Positions 45,704-54,817 of a stretch of DNA of 64,000 nt are shown piece by piece (within the stretch, counting starts at the first letter, position 1; each line of letters begins with the position of its first letter). Source of the DNA: Streptomyces coeruleorubidus (GTDB lineage: Bacteria; Actinomycetota; Actinomycetes; Streptomycetales; Streptomycetaceae); contig NZ_CP023694.1 of assembly GCF_008705135.1 (NCBI RefSeq), positions 1,922,001 to 1,986,000 of the forward strand, written 5' to 3'. Made by a program: the position numbers and the translations under genes. The notes beneath the pieces are model-generated. The model made no database searches and had not been told where the DNA came from. It was given only the letters and a program-made list of their open reading frames with translations.

Positions 45704-46681
45704 TCAGCCCTTGGCCACGGCCCGTAGCCGGTCCACCACGTCGGCCCGCAGCTCCGCTGGCTCCAGGACGACCACGTCCGGCCCGAACTCCACCAGCCAG
45801 GCGTCCAGCCCGTGGCCGTACGGAATCTCCAACTCGTCCCAGCCGTCACCGAGTTCCCGTACGGAGGTGGCCTTCGCCCGAAGGGGGTACCCCGCGTCCG
45901 AGCGCAGCCGGATCCGCGCCGAACGGTCGGTGATCTCCCCGGCCCAGCTCGCGACGGTCTCACGGACGGTGACGACGTCCGGCACGTCGGCGGTGTACCG
46001 GCCGCCGCGCGAGCGGACCTTGCCGGTGATCCGGGACAGCCGGAAGACCCGCTCGGCGCCTCGGTCGCGGTCCCAGCCCGCCAGGTACCAGTGGCCCCGC
46101 CAGCACTCCAGCGCCCATGGCTCCACATGCCGCTGCTCGGGGTGGGCGGCGGTGGCCTTGCGGTAGTCGAACACGACGGGCCTGCGGTCCCGGCAGGCGA
46201 GCATCAGCGGCTCGAACGCCGCCTCGTGCACGGGGATGCGCGGTTCCAGGGCTCCGTGTGACCCGTACGGGTCGACGTCCTCGGGGAGTCCCGCCGCGCG
46301 CAGCTTCTGGAGGGCGCCGCTGGCGGCGCCGGCGAGCCGGGCCTGCTGCCACACCTTGGCGGCGAGCCCGAGTGCGGCGGCCTCCTCGGCGTCCAGGGTG
46401 ATGGGCGGGAGGCGGTTGCTGTCGCGGCGGGCCAGATAGCCGATCTCACCGTCGAGGCTCTCGACGGTCTCGATGACCAGTCCGAGTTCGCGCAGGTCGT
46501 CCTTGTCGCGCTCGAACATGCGGTTGAAGGAGTCGTCGTTGCCGCCCGGGCCGTTGCCGGGGCCGAAGGCCTCGACGTAGGCCTCGATGGAGTCGCGCAG
46601 CTCACGCTTGCTGAGCGGCCGCCGCGTCCCGAGCAGACACAGCGCCAGGTTCATCAGACGCTCGGCCTTGGCAATGGCCAT
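45704..46681 (-). CDS. pafB: WYL-domain transcriptional regulator PafB
   Basis: 325 residues from the ATG at 46681. The HTH (about 1-75) includes RLMNLALCLLGTRRPLSKRE and FNRMFERDKDDLRELGLVIE. The WYL domain (about 150-230) includes RPVVFDYRK and GHWYLAGWDRDRGAERVFRL, and a WCX-like end follows. It pairs with PafC. Single-stranded nucleic acid sensing is proposed for this family. Confidence 0.93.
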   Translation of the reverse strand: MAIAKAERLMNLALCLLGTRRPLSKRELRDSIEAYVEAFGPGNGPGGNDDSFNRMFERDKDDLRELGLVIETVESLDGEIGYLARRDSNRLPPITLDAEEAAALGLAAKVWQQARLAGAASGALQKLRAAGLPEDVDPYGSHGALEPRIPVHEAAFEPLMLACRDRRPVVFDYRKATAAHPEQRHVEPWALECWRGHWYLAGWDRDRGAERVFRLSRITGKVRSRGGRYTADVPDVVTVRETVASWAGEITDRSARIRLRSDAGYPLRAKATSVRELGDGWDELEIPYGHGLDAWLVEFGPDVVVLEPAELRADVVDRLRAVAKG

Positions 46682-46754
46682 CGAAGCGCTTCGCCTCCCT
46701 ATGGTGCTTACGAGCGATGACCGTACCGCCACACGGTGGCCCGGCAAAAGCCGA

Positions 46755-46782
46755 GGGCCCATGCCCGAACAGGCATGGGCCC
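46755..46782 (-). terminator. Intrinsic terminator after the FKBP gene
   Basis: An 11-bp perfect stem (GGGCCCATGCC at 46755-46765 with GGCATGGGCCC at 46772-46782) and a 6-nt loop, followed on the minus strand by TCGGCTTTTGCC. It lies 28 bases after the stop of the FKBP gene and upstream of pafB. Confidence 0.85.
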
Positions 46783-46810
46783 CACGTGATCGAGTCTGTT
46801 CGGATCTTGC

Positions 46811-47182
46811 TCAGACTCCGAGCAGGTCGACCACGAAGATCAGCGTCTCGCCGGGCTTGATCGCCGGGGTCGGGCTCTGGTTGCCGTAGGCGAGGTGGGC
46901 GGGGATGGTCAGCTGGCGGCGGCCGCCGACCTTCATGCCCTGCACGCCCTGGTCCCAGCCCTTGATGACCCGGCCGCCGCCCAGCGGGAAGCGGAACGGG
47001 GTGCCGCGGTTCCAGCTGGCGTCGAACTCCTCGCCGGTGCTGAAGGAGACACCGACGTAGTGCACGGTGACGGTCTGGCCCGCCTGCGCGACCGGGCCGT
47101 CGCCTTCCCAGATGTCCTTGATCTCGAGGTCCGCCGGGGGCTCGCCGCCCGGGAAGTCGATCTCGGGCTTGTCGATGCTCAC
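46811..47182 (-). CDS. FKBP-type peptidyl-prolyl isomerase (cytoplasmic)
   Basis: 123 residues, a single FKBP domain without signal peptide: VTVHYVGVSFSTGEEFDASW, GRVIKGWDQGVQGMKVGGRR and IPAHLAYGNQ. These are the active-site loops of FKBP12-like rotamases. It follows the lipoprotein FKBP gene by 61 bases on the same strand. Confidence 0.96.
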   Translation of the reverse strand: MSIDKPEIDFPGGEPPADLEIKDIWEGDGPVAQAGQTVTVHYVGVSFSTGEEFDASWNRGTPFRFPLGGGRVIKGWDQGVQGMKVGGRRQLTIPAHLAYGNQSPTPAIKPGETLIFVVDLLGV

Positions 47183-47243
47183 GTCTCTAGCTCCTGCTTG
47201 TCTACGGAAAGGCGAACACGCACAGTCTTACATCCCGGGCGCG

Positions 47244-48245
47244 TCACAGCTTCGCGAGGATGTCCACCGAAAAGACCAGCGTGGAGTCCTTCTTGATGCC
47301 ACTGCCCTGCGGCGGGTTGTCCCCGTAGCCCAGTTCCGGCGGGATGACGATGAGGACGCGGCTGCCGACCTTCTTGCCGGTCAGGCCCTGCGCCCAGCCC
47401 TTGACGACCTGCTGGAGCGAGAACGACACGAGCTGCTTGTTGGCGTACGACGAGTCGAACTCCTTGCCGCCGTCCCACAGCACGCCCTTGTACTGCACGA
47501 GGACGCTGTTGTCGGCGGCGACCTCCTCGCCGTCACCCTCCAGGACGTACTCCGCGACGAGCTTCTTCGGCGCGGCCGACTTGGGCACCTCGATGGACGG
47601 CGCCTTGCCGTCGGTGTCGGTGCCGACCTTGGGCAGGTCCGCGTCGTCCTGCGGGACCTCCTTGCCCTTGGCGGAACTCTTGGCGTTGAACGTGTCCTGC
47701 ACGTCGACGACGAAGACCAGGGTGTCGGTGCCCTTGATGCCCGCCTGCGGGTTGCCCTGCGAGCCGTAGCCCCAGGTGGGCGGGACGGCCATCTCGACAC
47801 GGCTGCCGGCCTTCTTGCCGGCCAGCGCGTACCGCCAGCCGTCGATGATCTGGCCCTGGGTGAGCTGGATGGCCAGGCGGGCCTTGCGGTCGTAGGAGTT
47901 GTCGAAGACCTTGGCGGTGTTCCAGACCTGGCCCAGGTAGTTCGCGACGACGAAGTCGTTCTCCGCGATGGCCTTGCCGCTGCCCGCGACCAGGGTCTTC
48001 ACCGCGAGCTGCTTCGACGGCTCTCCGCTGCCCTTGGCGATCGTCGGCTTCTCGTCGAACTTCGTGCCCGAGGTGACCGCCGGCAGCGGGCCGTCGACGA
48101 TCTTCGGCGGCGGGGCGGCGGACGGAGCCGACGCCGAGGGCGACGGGCTGTCGCTGGCCTTGCTCGAGTCGGATTTGTCGTCGCCGCATGCGGCGAGCGT
48201 GGCAAGTCCAGCGGGTACGGAGATGAGAAGTGAGCGTCGGCGCAC
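47244..48245 (-). CDS. Lipoprotein with two tandem FKBP domains
   Basis: 333 residues from the GTG at 48245, with GAGG eight bases upstream. The signal peptide RRRSLLISVPAGLATLAAC ends in a lipobox (LAAC), so the protein should be lipid-anchored outside the membrane. A Ser/Pro linker leads to FKBP domain 1 (about 75-185, NYLGQVWNTAKVFDNSYDRK, GWRYALAGKKAGSRVE) and domain 2 (about 225-333, QYKGVLWDGGKEFDSSYANK, GWAQGLTGKKVGSRVLIVIP). Likely helps exported proteins fold. Confidence 0.93.
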   Translation of the reverse strand: MRRRSLLISVPAGLATLAACGDDKSDSSKASDSPSPSASAPSAAPPPKIVDGPLPAVTSGTKFDEKPTIAKGSGEPSKQLAVKTLVAGSGKAIAENDFVVANYLGQVWNTAKVFDNSYDRKARLAIQLTQGQIIDGWRYALAGKKAGSRVEMAVPPTWGYGSQGNPQAGIKGTDTLVFVVDVQDTFNAKSSAKGKEVPQDDADLPKVGTDTDGKAPSIEVPKSAAPKKLVAEYVLEGDGEEVAADNSVLVQYKGVLWDGGKEFDSSYANKQLVSFSLQQVVKGWAQGLTGKKVGSRVLIVIPPELGYGDNPPQGSGIKKDSTLVFSVDILAKL

Positions 48246-48375
48246 TGTGGGGGCCTCGTAATCGGTCGATCTCGTTGATGGCGTGCGCGCAACTCTACGG
48301 CGTGAGCAGGGCGCCGTACTTGTAACGTACGGCGCCCGTGTGGCGTTCCGGCGATTTCCCCGCCGGCGCATTTCC

Positions 48376-49737
48376 TCACATTCCGGCGATCAGCTTCTCC
48401 ACTCGGTCGTCCACGGAACGGAACGGGTCCTTGCACAACACGGTGCGCTGAGCCTGGTCGTTGAGCTTGAGGTGCACCCAGTCGACCGTGAAGTCACGGC
48501 GCTGTTCCTGCGCGCGCCGGATGAAGTCGCCGCGCAGCCTGGCCCGAGTGGTCTGCGGCGGTACCGACTTGCCCTCGAAGATCTTCAAGTCGTTGCAGAT
48601 GCGCGCTGCCTGACCCTTCTTCTCGAGAAGGTAGTACAGGCCGCGACGGCGGTGGATGTCGTGGTAGGCGAGGTCTATCTGCGCGACGCGCGGATGCGAC
48701 ATGGTCATGTTGTGCTTGGCCCGGTACCGCTCGAGGAGCTTGTACTTCATGACCCAGTCGATCTCGGTGCCGATGCGGTCGAGGTCCTCGCTCTCGATCG
48801 CGTCCAGCGTGCGGCCCCACAGCTCCAGGACCTGCTCCACGGTGCCGGTGCGGATGCCCCGGCGGTCGCAGAAGTCCAGGGCCTTCTCGTAGTACTCGCG
48901 CTGCACCTCCAGGGCGGAGGCCTCGCGTCCGCTGGCCAGGCGGACCTTGCGGCGGCCGGTGATGTCGTGGCTGACCTCGCGGATCGCCCGGATGGGGTTC
49001 TCCAGGGTGAGGTCCCGCATCACCGTGCCCGCCTCGATCATGCGCAGCACCAGGTCGGTGGCGCCGACCTTGAGGAGCATGGTCGTCTCGGACATGTTGG
49101 AGTCGCCCACGATGACGTGCAGGCGACGGTAGCGCTCGGCGTCCGCGTGCGGTTCGTCACGCGTGTTGATGATCGGCCGGGAGCGGGTCGTCGCCGAGGA
49201 GACGCCCTCCCAGATGTGCTCGGCCCGCTGGCTCACGCAGTACACGGCACCGCGCGGCGTCTGGAGCACCTTGCCCGCGCCGCACAGCAACTGCCGTGTG
49301 ACCAGGAACGGAATCAGAATGTCCGCGAGCCGGGAGAACTCCCCGTGCCGGGCGACCAGATAGTTCTCGTGGCAGCCGTAGGAGTTGCCCGCCGAATCGG
49401 TGTTGTTCTTGAAGAGGTAGACGTCGCCCGCGATTCCCTCCTCGTGCAGGCGTCGTTCGGCGTCCACCAGGAGTCCTTCGAGAATGCGCTCGCCCGCTTT
49501 GTCGTGGGTGACCAGTTCGGTCACGTTGTCACATTCGGGTGTGGCGTATTCCGGATGTGAACCCACGTCGAGATAGAGGCGGGCGCCGTTTCGCAGAAAG
49601 ACATTGCTGCTGCGGCCCCATGACACGACACGGCGGAAGAGGTACCGCGCCACCTCGTCAGGAGACAGGCGGCGCTGTCCCCTGAACGTGCACGTGACGC
49701 CGTACTCGTTCTCCAGCCCGAAAATGCGGCGGTCCAT
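48376..49737 (-). CDS. pafA: Pup--protein ligase PafA
   Basis: 453 residues, the expected size. [18 protein letters not shown] and [20 protein letters not shown] contain the ATP/Mg glutamate residues of the carboxylate-amine ligase fold shared with Dop. [20 protein letters not shown] and [20 protein letters not shown] are conserved. PafA links the C-terminal glutamate of Pup to lysines of target proteins. It is paired here with Dop, Pup and the proteasome further along. Confidence 0.97.
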   Translation of the reverse strand: MDRRIFGLENEYGVTCTFRGQRRLSPDEVARYLFRRVVSWGRSSNVFLRNGARLYLDVGSHPEYATPECDNVTELVTHDKAGERILEGLLVDAERRLHEEGIAGDVYLFKNNTDSAGNSYGCHENYLVARHGEFSRLADILIPFLVTRQLLCGAGKVLQTPRGAVYCVSQRAEHIWEGVSSATTRSRPIINTRDEPHADAERYRRLHVIVGDSNMSETTMLLKVGATDLVLRMIEAGTVMRDLTLENPIRAIREVSHDITGRRKVRLASGREASALEVQREYYEKALDFCDRRGIRTGTVEQVLELWGRTLDAIESEDLDRIGTEIDWVMKYKLLERYRAKHNMTMSHPRVAQIDLAYHDIHRRRGLYYLLEKKGQAARICNDLKIFEGKSVPPQTTRARLRGDFIRRAQEQRRDFTVDWVHLKLNDQAQRTVLCKDPFRSVDDRVEKLIAGM

Positions 49738-49746
49738 GAGGGAACA

Positions 49747-51006
49747 TTACGCCCGATCCCCTGAACTGAAACGGGGTTCGACGGCACGGTTTGGATCATT
49801 TTCCGAACCAGCGGCAACCACCGCTCCCCCACCGGGAGCTGCGAGTACCCGCCCTGTGGCGGTCAAAACCAGCAGGGAGACACCACCCGCGACACCCGGC
49901 AGGGCGAAGCCCCACAGGGTTCCTCCCGTCTCCACGACGGGCCCCGCGACGCCCGCTCCGACCGAGTGGCCCACGGTGAACGTCGTCACCAGCCAGGAGA
50001 ACGCCTCGGTGACCGTGCCGCGCGGCGCGTGCCGGTCGACCAGGACGAACGCGCAGGCGATGGCGGGCGCGAGGAAGACCCCGGCGAGCGCGGTCAGCGC
50101 CACCATGGGCACCGCGTCCGGCATGAGCATCAGCGGCAGATAACACACCACCAGAAGGGCCACCAGCACCCGCAGTCGCCGCGCGGGCTCACCGGCCCAC
50201 TGCCGGGCCCCGTAGACGGTGCCTCCGACCAGCGCCCCGAAGCCCAGAGCCGCCATCAGCCAGCCGTACACGACGTCACCGCCGTGGTCGTCCGCGTAGG
50301 GCACCGAGGCGACGGTGATGGAGCCGAGCGCGATCCCTATGAACAGGAACGCCGCCAGCAGCGCCAGCAGCCCCGCCGAGCGCAGCGCGCCGAGCCAGTG
50401 CGCCTCGCGCGGCGCCGACCGCCACGCGCGCGAGGGCGGCGACACCACCACGGACAGCGCCCCCAGCACCCCGACCACGTTCAGCACCAGCAGCGCGGCC
50501 TGGGCGGACCACAGGGACACGCACAGCGTCACGAGCAGCGGCCCGACGGTGAACATCACCTCCTGGGCCACGGCGTCCATGGCGTACGCGGTGTGCACGT
50601 GTTCCTCCTTGCGGAGGACGGACGACCACAGGGCCCGCAGTCCGCCTTCGAGAGGCGGCGTGAAGAGCCCGGCGGCGGCGACGGCGGCATACGCGAGGGG
50701 CAGCGACCCGATCCCGCCGAAGGCGAAGACGGCCATGGCGAGCCCGGACAGGACGGCCGCGGGCAGCTGCACACGCGGCTGCCCGCGCAAATCCACGAGC
50801 CGGCCCAGCACCGGCTGGCCCACGGCGTTGGCGACGCCGTACACACCCACCAGCGCCCCCGCGACGCTGTACGAACCGCCTTCGGCCCGCACGAACAGCA
50901 GGATCGCGATGGCGGCCGTGGCATTGGGCAGCCGGCCGACCAGCGTGCCGACGAGCAGCCGGGCGGCGTGTCGCGCCCGAAGGATCTCCAGGTATCCCGT
51001 GGCCAT
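49747..51006 (-). CDS. Major facilitator superfamily transporter
   Basis: 419 residues with about 12 transmembrane helices. LLVGTLVGRLPNATAAIAIL at the start and GVYGVANAVGQPVLGRLVDL mark the MFS N-half. The substrate is unknown. It is divergent from the LacI regulator at 51095, the probable controller, and sits as a two-gene insertion between pafA and prcA. Confidence 0.85.
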   Translation of the reverse strand: MATGYLEILRARHAARLLVGTLVGRLPNATAAIAILLFVRAEGGSYSVAGALVGVYGVANAVGQPVLGRLVDLRGQPRVQLPAAVLSGLAMAVFAFGGIGSLPLAYAAVAAAGLFTPPLEGGLRALWSSVLRKEEHVHTAYAMDAVAQEVMFTVGPLLVTLCVSLWSAQAALLVLNVVGVLGALSVVVSPPSRAWRSAPREAHWLGALRSAGLLALLAAFLFIGIALGSITVASVPYADDHGGDVVYGWLMAALGFGALVGGTVYGARQWAGEPARRLRVLVALLVVCYLPLMLMPDAVPMVALTALAGVFLAPAIACAFVLVDRHAPRGTVTEAFSWLVTTFTVGHSVGAGVAGPVVETGGTLWGFALPGVAGGVSLLVLTATGRVLAAPGGGAVVAAGSENDPNRAVEPRFSSGDRA

Positions 51007-51024
51007 GTCCCCGCCCTAGGTTTT

Positions 51025-51049
51025 ACGTATAACGTCGAGTTCCATACGT
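51025..51049. promoter_or_regulatory. Inverted repeat between MFS and LacI genes
   Basis: ACGTAT (51025-51030) and ATACGT (51044-51049) form a dyad in the short divergent intergenic region. The location suits the operator of the LacI-family protein for both genes. Short arms and long spacing keep this tentative. Confidence 0.4.
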
Positions 51050-51094
51050 ACCATGGCCGCTGTTCACGAGTCCAGACGAAGGAGCAGCCCGACG

Positions 51095-52111
51095 GTGGCA
51101 CGAGGCAGCACCCGACCCACGAGCCGGGACGTCGCCCAGGCCGCCGGCGTGTCCCAGGCGGCGGTTTCCCTGGTCCTCGGGGACAAGTGGCGCGGGCGCG
51201 TCTCGGAGACGACGGCTCAGCGGGTCCGCGAGGCCGCGCGCGACCTGGGCTACCGCCCGAACCTGGCCGCCCGCAACCTGCGTCTGGGCCGCACCCGCAC
51301 GGTCCTCCTGGTGGTCCCGGCCCTGACCACGGAGTTCTTCGCCGGCGTCTACACGGGCGCCACCCGCGTCGCCGCCGAACACGGCTTCGGAGTGGTCCTC
51401 TACCCCTCCCCCGAGGGCATCGGCCCGGCCCCGGACCCCTTCGCCTCCGCCCAGGCCGCCCTGGACGGCGTCATCGCGTCCTCGATGGCCTCGGACGCCG
51501 TGACGGCGATCCGCGGGGAGGCGCTGCCGCTGGTGATGCTGGACAGCGACCCGGCGGAGAGCCTGGGGGCGGCGACGGTGAACCTGGACATCGCCGACGG
51601 TGTCCGCCAGGCCGCGGAGCATCTGCTGTCCCTCGGCCACCGGCGGTTCCTCCACCTCGCGGCGGACGTACCGTCCTGGACCTTCGAGGTACGCGCCCAA
51701 GAGCTGGCGGCTCGTCTGGGTGAGGTGCCCGGTACGTCCGTCCGCACGGCCCGCTCACCGATCTCCATCGAGGGCGCGGTGGCCGCGGCCGAAGCCGCCC
51801 TCTCCGGGCCGGGCCCCCGCCCTACGGCCGTGATCTGCGACGACGACCAGCTGGCCGCCGGCACGTACAAGGCAGCTCGCCGACTTGGCCTGCGCGTGCC
51901 GGACGACCTGTCGGTCACCGGCCTGGACGATCTGGCCCTGGCCACGGCGATCGACCCTGAACTGACGACGGTCCGCCTGGACGCCGAGCTGTTCGGCGAA
52001 CGGGGCATGCGGGCGCTGCTGGCCGTCCTGGAGGGCCGTGAGCCCGAGAGCGGGGACATCCCGGTGCGGCTGGTGGTACGGGGCTCCACGGCACCACCGG
52101 GCCTGCCGTAG
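51095..52111 (+). CDS. LacI-family transcriptional regulator
   Basis: 338 residues from the GTG at 51095, which has GAAGGAG ten bases upstream; an ATG at 51053 in the same frame has no ribosome site. The HTH TSRDVAQAAGVSQAAVSLVL and the hinge GYRPNLAARNLRLG are typical. The effector domain (about 55-335) is of the periplasmic-binding type, with RPTAVICDDDQLAAG and DDLSVTGLDDL. Likely represses the divergent MFS gene. Confidence 0.9.
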   Translation: MARGSTRPTSRDVAQAAGVSQAAVSLVLGDKWRGRVSETTAQRVREAARDLGYRPNLAARNLRLGRTRTVLLVVPALTTEFFAGVYTGATRVAAEHGFGVVLYPSPEGIGPAPDPFASAQAALDGVIASSMASDAVTAIRGEALPLVMLDSDPAESLGAATVNLDIADGVRQAAEHLLSLGHRRFLHLAADVPSWTFEVRAQELAARLGEVPGTSVRTARSPISIEGAVAAAEAALSGPGPRPTAVICDDDQLAAGTYKAARRLGLRVPDDLSVTGLDDLALATAIDPELTTVRLDAELFGERGMRALLAVLEGREPESGDIPVRLVVRGSTAPPGLP

Positions 52112-52143
52112 CTGCTCGGCGTCGCCGCCGGGGCGGGGTGGGT

Positions 52144-52221
52144 CCGCAACCCGGCGGAGCGGGGTGCCGGCAGCGGCTGCTGGGGCCGGGTGTGCCCGCA
52201 ACCCGGCGGAGCGGGGTGCCG
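52144..52221. repeat. 26-bp direct repeat, period 52 bp
   Basis: The sequence CAACCCGGCGGAGCGGGGTG (core of a 26-bp unit) occurs at 52144-52169 and again, identical, at 52196-52221. It is followed by the hairpin GTGCCGC/GCGGCAC at 52234-52252. Confidence 0.8.
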
Positions 52222-52233
52222 CTGCGCCCACCC

Positions 52234-52252
52234 GTGCCGCCCCTAGCGGCAC
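52234..52252. repeat. Short hairpin GTGCCGC/GCGGCAC
   Basis: 7-bp perfect stem (52234-52240, 52246-52252), loop CCCTA. A recurrent Streptomyces intergenic palindrome, here after the direct repeats. It could end the LacI transcript. Confidence 0.55.
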
Positions 52253-52345
52253 GACTGCCCGCAGCCAGAGCGGCCACGACGCGCCCGCACCCCACCGAAG
52301 CCGCACAGGCCGCCGCAGACACCCCGGCTCAACCGCCGGAGGCAG

Positions 52346-52383
52346 CCGCGCGCCCTGGCCGCCGAAACGGCCAGGGCGCGCGG
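52346..52383 (-). terminator. Terminator of the pup-prcB-prcA transcript
   Basis: A 16-bp perfect stem (CCGCGCGCCCTGGCCG at 52346-52361 with CGGCCAGGGCGCGCGG at 52368-52383), 6-nt loop, 10 bases beyond the prcA stop. Very stable and long. Confidence 0.85.
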
Positions 52384-52393
52384 CAGTGAACGA

Positions 52394-53170
52394 TTACTCG
52401 TTGTCCCCGGACGCCTCCGCCTCGGCTTCGGCGTTCGCGTCCGCCTCGGCCTCGGACGCCGTGGTCGCCCCGTCCGCCTCCAGCAGCCGGCTCAGCTGGC
52501 GCCCGCTGATCCGCTTGAACTTGCGCTTCTGCGGCCGCGTACGGTCCAGCACCGCCACTTCCAGCCGCTCCGCGGGAATCTCCCGCTCGCTGCCGTTGGT
52601 GTCACGGGACAGGGACTGCACCGCCAGCTTCAGCGCCTCGGCCAGCGTCATGCCGTCCCGGTGGCGCTGGTCCAGGTAGCTGCTGATCTGCTCGGCGTTG
52701 CCGCCCACCGCGACCGCGCCGTGCTCGTCCACGATGGACCCGTCATGGGGCAGCCGGTAGATCTGGTCCTGCTCGGGCGTCTCCCCGACCTCGGCGACGA
52801 CCAGCTCCACCTCGTACGGCTTCTCCCCGACACTCGAGAAGATCGTGCCCAGCGTCTGCGCGTACACGTTCGCCAGGCCCCGGGCCGTCACATCGTCCCG
52901 GTCGTAGGTGTAACCCCGCAGGTCGGCGTAACGGACACCACCGATCCGCAGGTTCTCGTACTCGTTGTACTTGCCGGCGGCGGCGAAGCCGATCCGGTCG
53001 TAGATCTCGCTGAACTTGTGCAGCGCGCGGGACGGGTTCTCTCCGACGAACACGATGCCGTCGGCGTACTGCAGCACGACCAGGCTGCGACCACGGGCGA
53101 TGCCCTTGCGGGCGTATTCCGCCCGGTCGGCCATCTGCTGCTGGGGTGAGACATAGAACGGCGTCGACAC
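52394..53170 (-). CDS. prcA: 20S proteasome alpha subunit
   Basis: 258 residues. [20 protein letters not shown] is the typical actinobacterial PrcA start, carrying the gate-forming tail. [20 protein letters not shown] and [20 protein letters not shown] belong to the Ntn-hydrolase fold without the catalytic Thr. The C-terminus is Ala/Glu-rich. Seven-subunit alpha rings cap the beta rings. GTG start. Confidence 0.97.
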   Translation of the reverse strand: MSTPFYVSPQQQMADRAEYARKGIARGRSLVVLQYADGIVFVGENPSRALHKFSEIYDRIGFAAAGKYNEYENLRIGGVRYADLRGYTYDRDDVTARGLANVYAQTLGTIFSSVGEKPYEVELVVAEVGETPEQDQIYRLPHDGSIVDEHGAVAVGGNAEQISSYLDQRHRDGMTLAEALKLAVQSLSRDTNGSEREIPAERLEVAVLDRTRPQKRKFKRISGRQLSRLLEADGATTASEAEADANAEAEAEASGDNE

Positions 53171-53239
53171 CGGTTATCCGTCCCTCTCTTGAAGATTCCG
53201 TCGGTTCACTGGACCACGCTCATGAAGACAGCCGGCCGC

Positions 53240-54085
53240 TCACAGCAGCGCGGCCCGCGGACCGTCGGGCTGCTCCAGACGCCGCTCCAGAATCGAGCGC
53301 GCGATCTCGGACGACTCGTTCTCGGAGAGGCGGCGGAAACCGTCCTCGGTGATCACGGTGACGATGGGATAGATCCGGCGGGCGACATCGGGACCACCGG
53401 TCGCCGAGTCGTCGTCTGCCGCGTCGTAGAGCGCCTGGACCACCAGCGTCGTGGCCTCGGCCTCGCTCAGGTCCTCCCGGAAGAGCTTCTTCATCGCGCC
53501 GCGAGCGAAGATCGAACCGGAACCCGTGGCCGCGTAACCCTGTTCCTCGGAGCGCCCGCCCGTGACGTCGTAGGAGAAGATCCGCCCCTTCTCCCGGTCC
53601 ACGTCGTACCCGGCGAACAGCGGCACGACGGCCAGGCCCTGCATGGCCATGCCGAGGTTGGACCGGATCATCGTCGACAGCCGGTTCGCCTTGCCCTCCA
53701 GCGACAGCTGCGCGCCCTCGACCTTCTCGAAGTGCTCCAGCTCCAGCTGGAACAGCTTCACCATCTCCACGGCCAGACCCGCCGTACCGGCGATGCCCAC
53801 GGCCGAGTACTCGTCGGCCGGGAAGACCTTCTCGATGTCCCGCTGCGCGATGACGTTGCCCATGGTGGCCCGCCGGTCACCGGCGAGGACGACGCCGCCG
53901 GGGAACGTCACGGCCACGATCGTCGTGCCGTGCGGCGCCTCGATCGCGCCCTGCACCGGGGGCAACTTCTTGTTGCCCGGCAGCAGTTCGGGCTGATGAT
54001 CGGACAGGAAGTCCATGAAGGAGGCAGACCCCGGCGTCAGGAAGGCAGCCGGCAGACGCCCGGTGCTACGAGTGTTGGCTTCCAC
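53240..54085 (-). CDS. prcB: 20S proteasome beta subunit (with propeptide)
   Basis: 281 residues from the GTG at 54085, with AAGGA six bases upstream. A 53-residue propeptide precedes the cleavage site in [12 protein letters not shown]; Thr54 becomes the catalytic N-terminus. Lys in GDRRATMGN and further conserved [20 protein letters not shown] follow. The 5' end overlaps an endonuclease remnant in another frame. It is 69 bases upstream of prcA. Confidence 0.97.
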   Translation of the reverse strand: MEANTRSTGRLPAAFLTPGSASFMDFLSDHQPELLPGNKKLPPVQGAIEAPHGTTIVAVTFPGGVVLAGDRRATMGNVIAQRDIEKVFPADEYSAVGIAGTAGLAVEMVKLFQLELEHFEKVEGAQLSLEGKANRLSTMIRSNLGMAMQGLAVVPLFAGYDVDREKGRIFSYDVTGGRSEEQGYAATGSGSIFARGAMKKLFREDLSEAEATTLVVQALYDAADDDSATGGPDVARRIYPIVTVITEDGFRRLSENESSEIARSILERRLEQPDGPRAALL

Positions 54086-54318
54086 GCGATTCCTTCCACG
54101 TAAGCGACAGCCCGCCCTGTGACGTCGGGCCGATCCTTGGAACAACCCCGGCCCGGTTGCGACCGGGGGCACGGTATGCCTCGGACCCTACCCGTCCTTC
54201 GGCGGTGATCCACATGCCCGGCGGAACCAACTCCGCCGGAGCGACGCCGCACTTGCCCGCCGCGCGCATCGGGCGGGCCACCGGGCTCCGGACGCCACCG
54301 ACGCCCGGAGCGCCGCAC
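54037..54318 (-). pseudogene. Decayed recombination-endonuclease-VII-like gene between pup and prcB
   Basis: The minus-strand frame ends ...[20 protein letters not shown] then VCRLPS. It also contains [20 protein letters not shown] and SKDRPDV. I recognise this as the C-terminal part of endonuclease-VII-type proteins of Streptomyces, which normally read HVDHxHxTGxVRGxLCxxCN and [29 protein letters not shown]. Here the HVDH is present, but the CxxCN is degraded to CPRSQ and about 100 N-terminal residues with the zinc cysteines are missing. The 3' end still overlaps the start of prcB. A remnant, not a working enzyme; the family comparison is from memory. Confidence 0.6.
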
Positions 54319-54420
54319 GCGAGGGCATCACGTCATGCTCTGCCCCGCGCACAGCGCTCCGCGCCCGGCTCGTCCGTCACCACGCACCCCGTTCGCCTTC
54401 GGGATGAAGGCTCAGGCGCC
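54319..54420. other. Gap between endonuclease remnant and pup
   Basis: 102 bases with no ORF of note. It presumably held the missing 5' part of the endonuclease gene. No promoter for prcBA is evident. Confidence 0.4.
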
Positions 54421-54639
54421 TTACTGGCCACCCTTTTGAACGAAGGACCGCACGAAGTCCTCGGCGTTCTCCTCGAGGACGTCGTCGATCTCGTCCAGAA
54501 CCGAGTCCACGTCGTCGCTCAGCTTCTCCTGTCGCTCCTTGAGGTCCTCGGAAGCCTGCGCCTCTGCCGCCTGCTCCTCGACCTCCTCGGTGGACCGGGT
54601 GGCCTTCTGCTGTCCGCCGCCGGTGTCCTTGGTCGCCAT
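54421..54639 (-). CDS. pup: Prokaryotic ubiquitin-like protein Pup
   Basis: 72 residues, starting MATKDTGGGQQKATRSTEEV and ending SFVQKGGQ. The C-terminal Gly-Gly-Gln is the form that Dop deamidates to Glu before PafA ligation. The central part is disordered and acidic with the ARC-binding helix (VDSVLDEIDDVLEENAEDF). Upstream of prcB on the same strand. Confidence 0.98.
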   Translation of the reverse strand: MATKDTGGGQQKATRSTEEVEEQAAEAQASEDLKERQEKLSDDVDSVLDEIDDVLEENAEDFVRSFVQKGGQ

Positions 54640-54817
54640 ATCCCTCACCCCGCTCGGTTCGCCCGACACAGTTGCTCGGTCAAGATCAGACCCTACTCGC
54701 CGGGTCTGACAATGGCCCCGCAGTTGCTCCAACGTACGGGGACCACCTCGATGATTCCCGGACCTGGGATTTTCCACCCTGTCCGGCGGGCCCCACCCGA
54801 GTACCCGCTGAACGCGC

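Larger units (their letters stand above)
52112..52345. other. Intergenic region between LacI and prcA
   Basis: No gene is visible. It holds the 52-bp-spaced direct repeat (52144-52221), the hairpin at 52234-52252 and, beyond it, the prcA terminator. Confidence 0.5.

Noticed and set aside
52144..52252. CRISPR-like repeats
   Set aside because: Only two copies of a 26-mer with 26 bases between, no further units and no cas genes.
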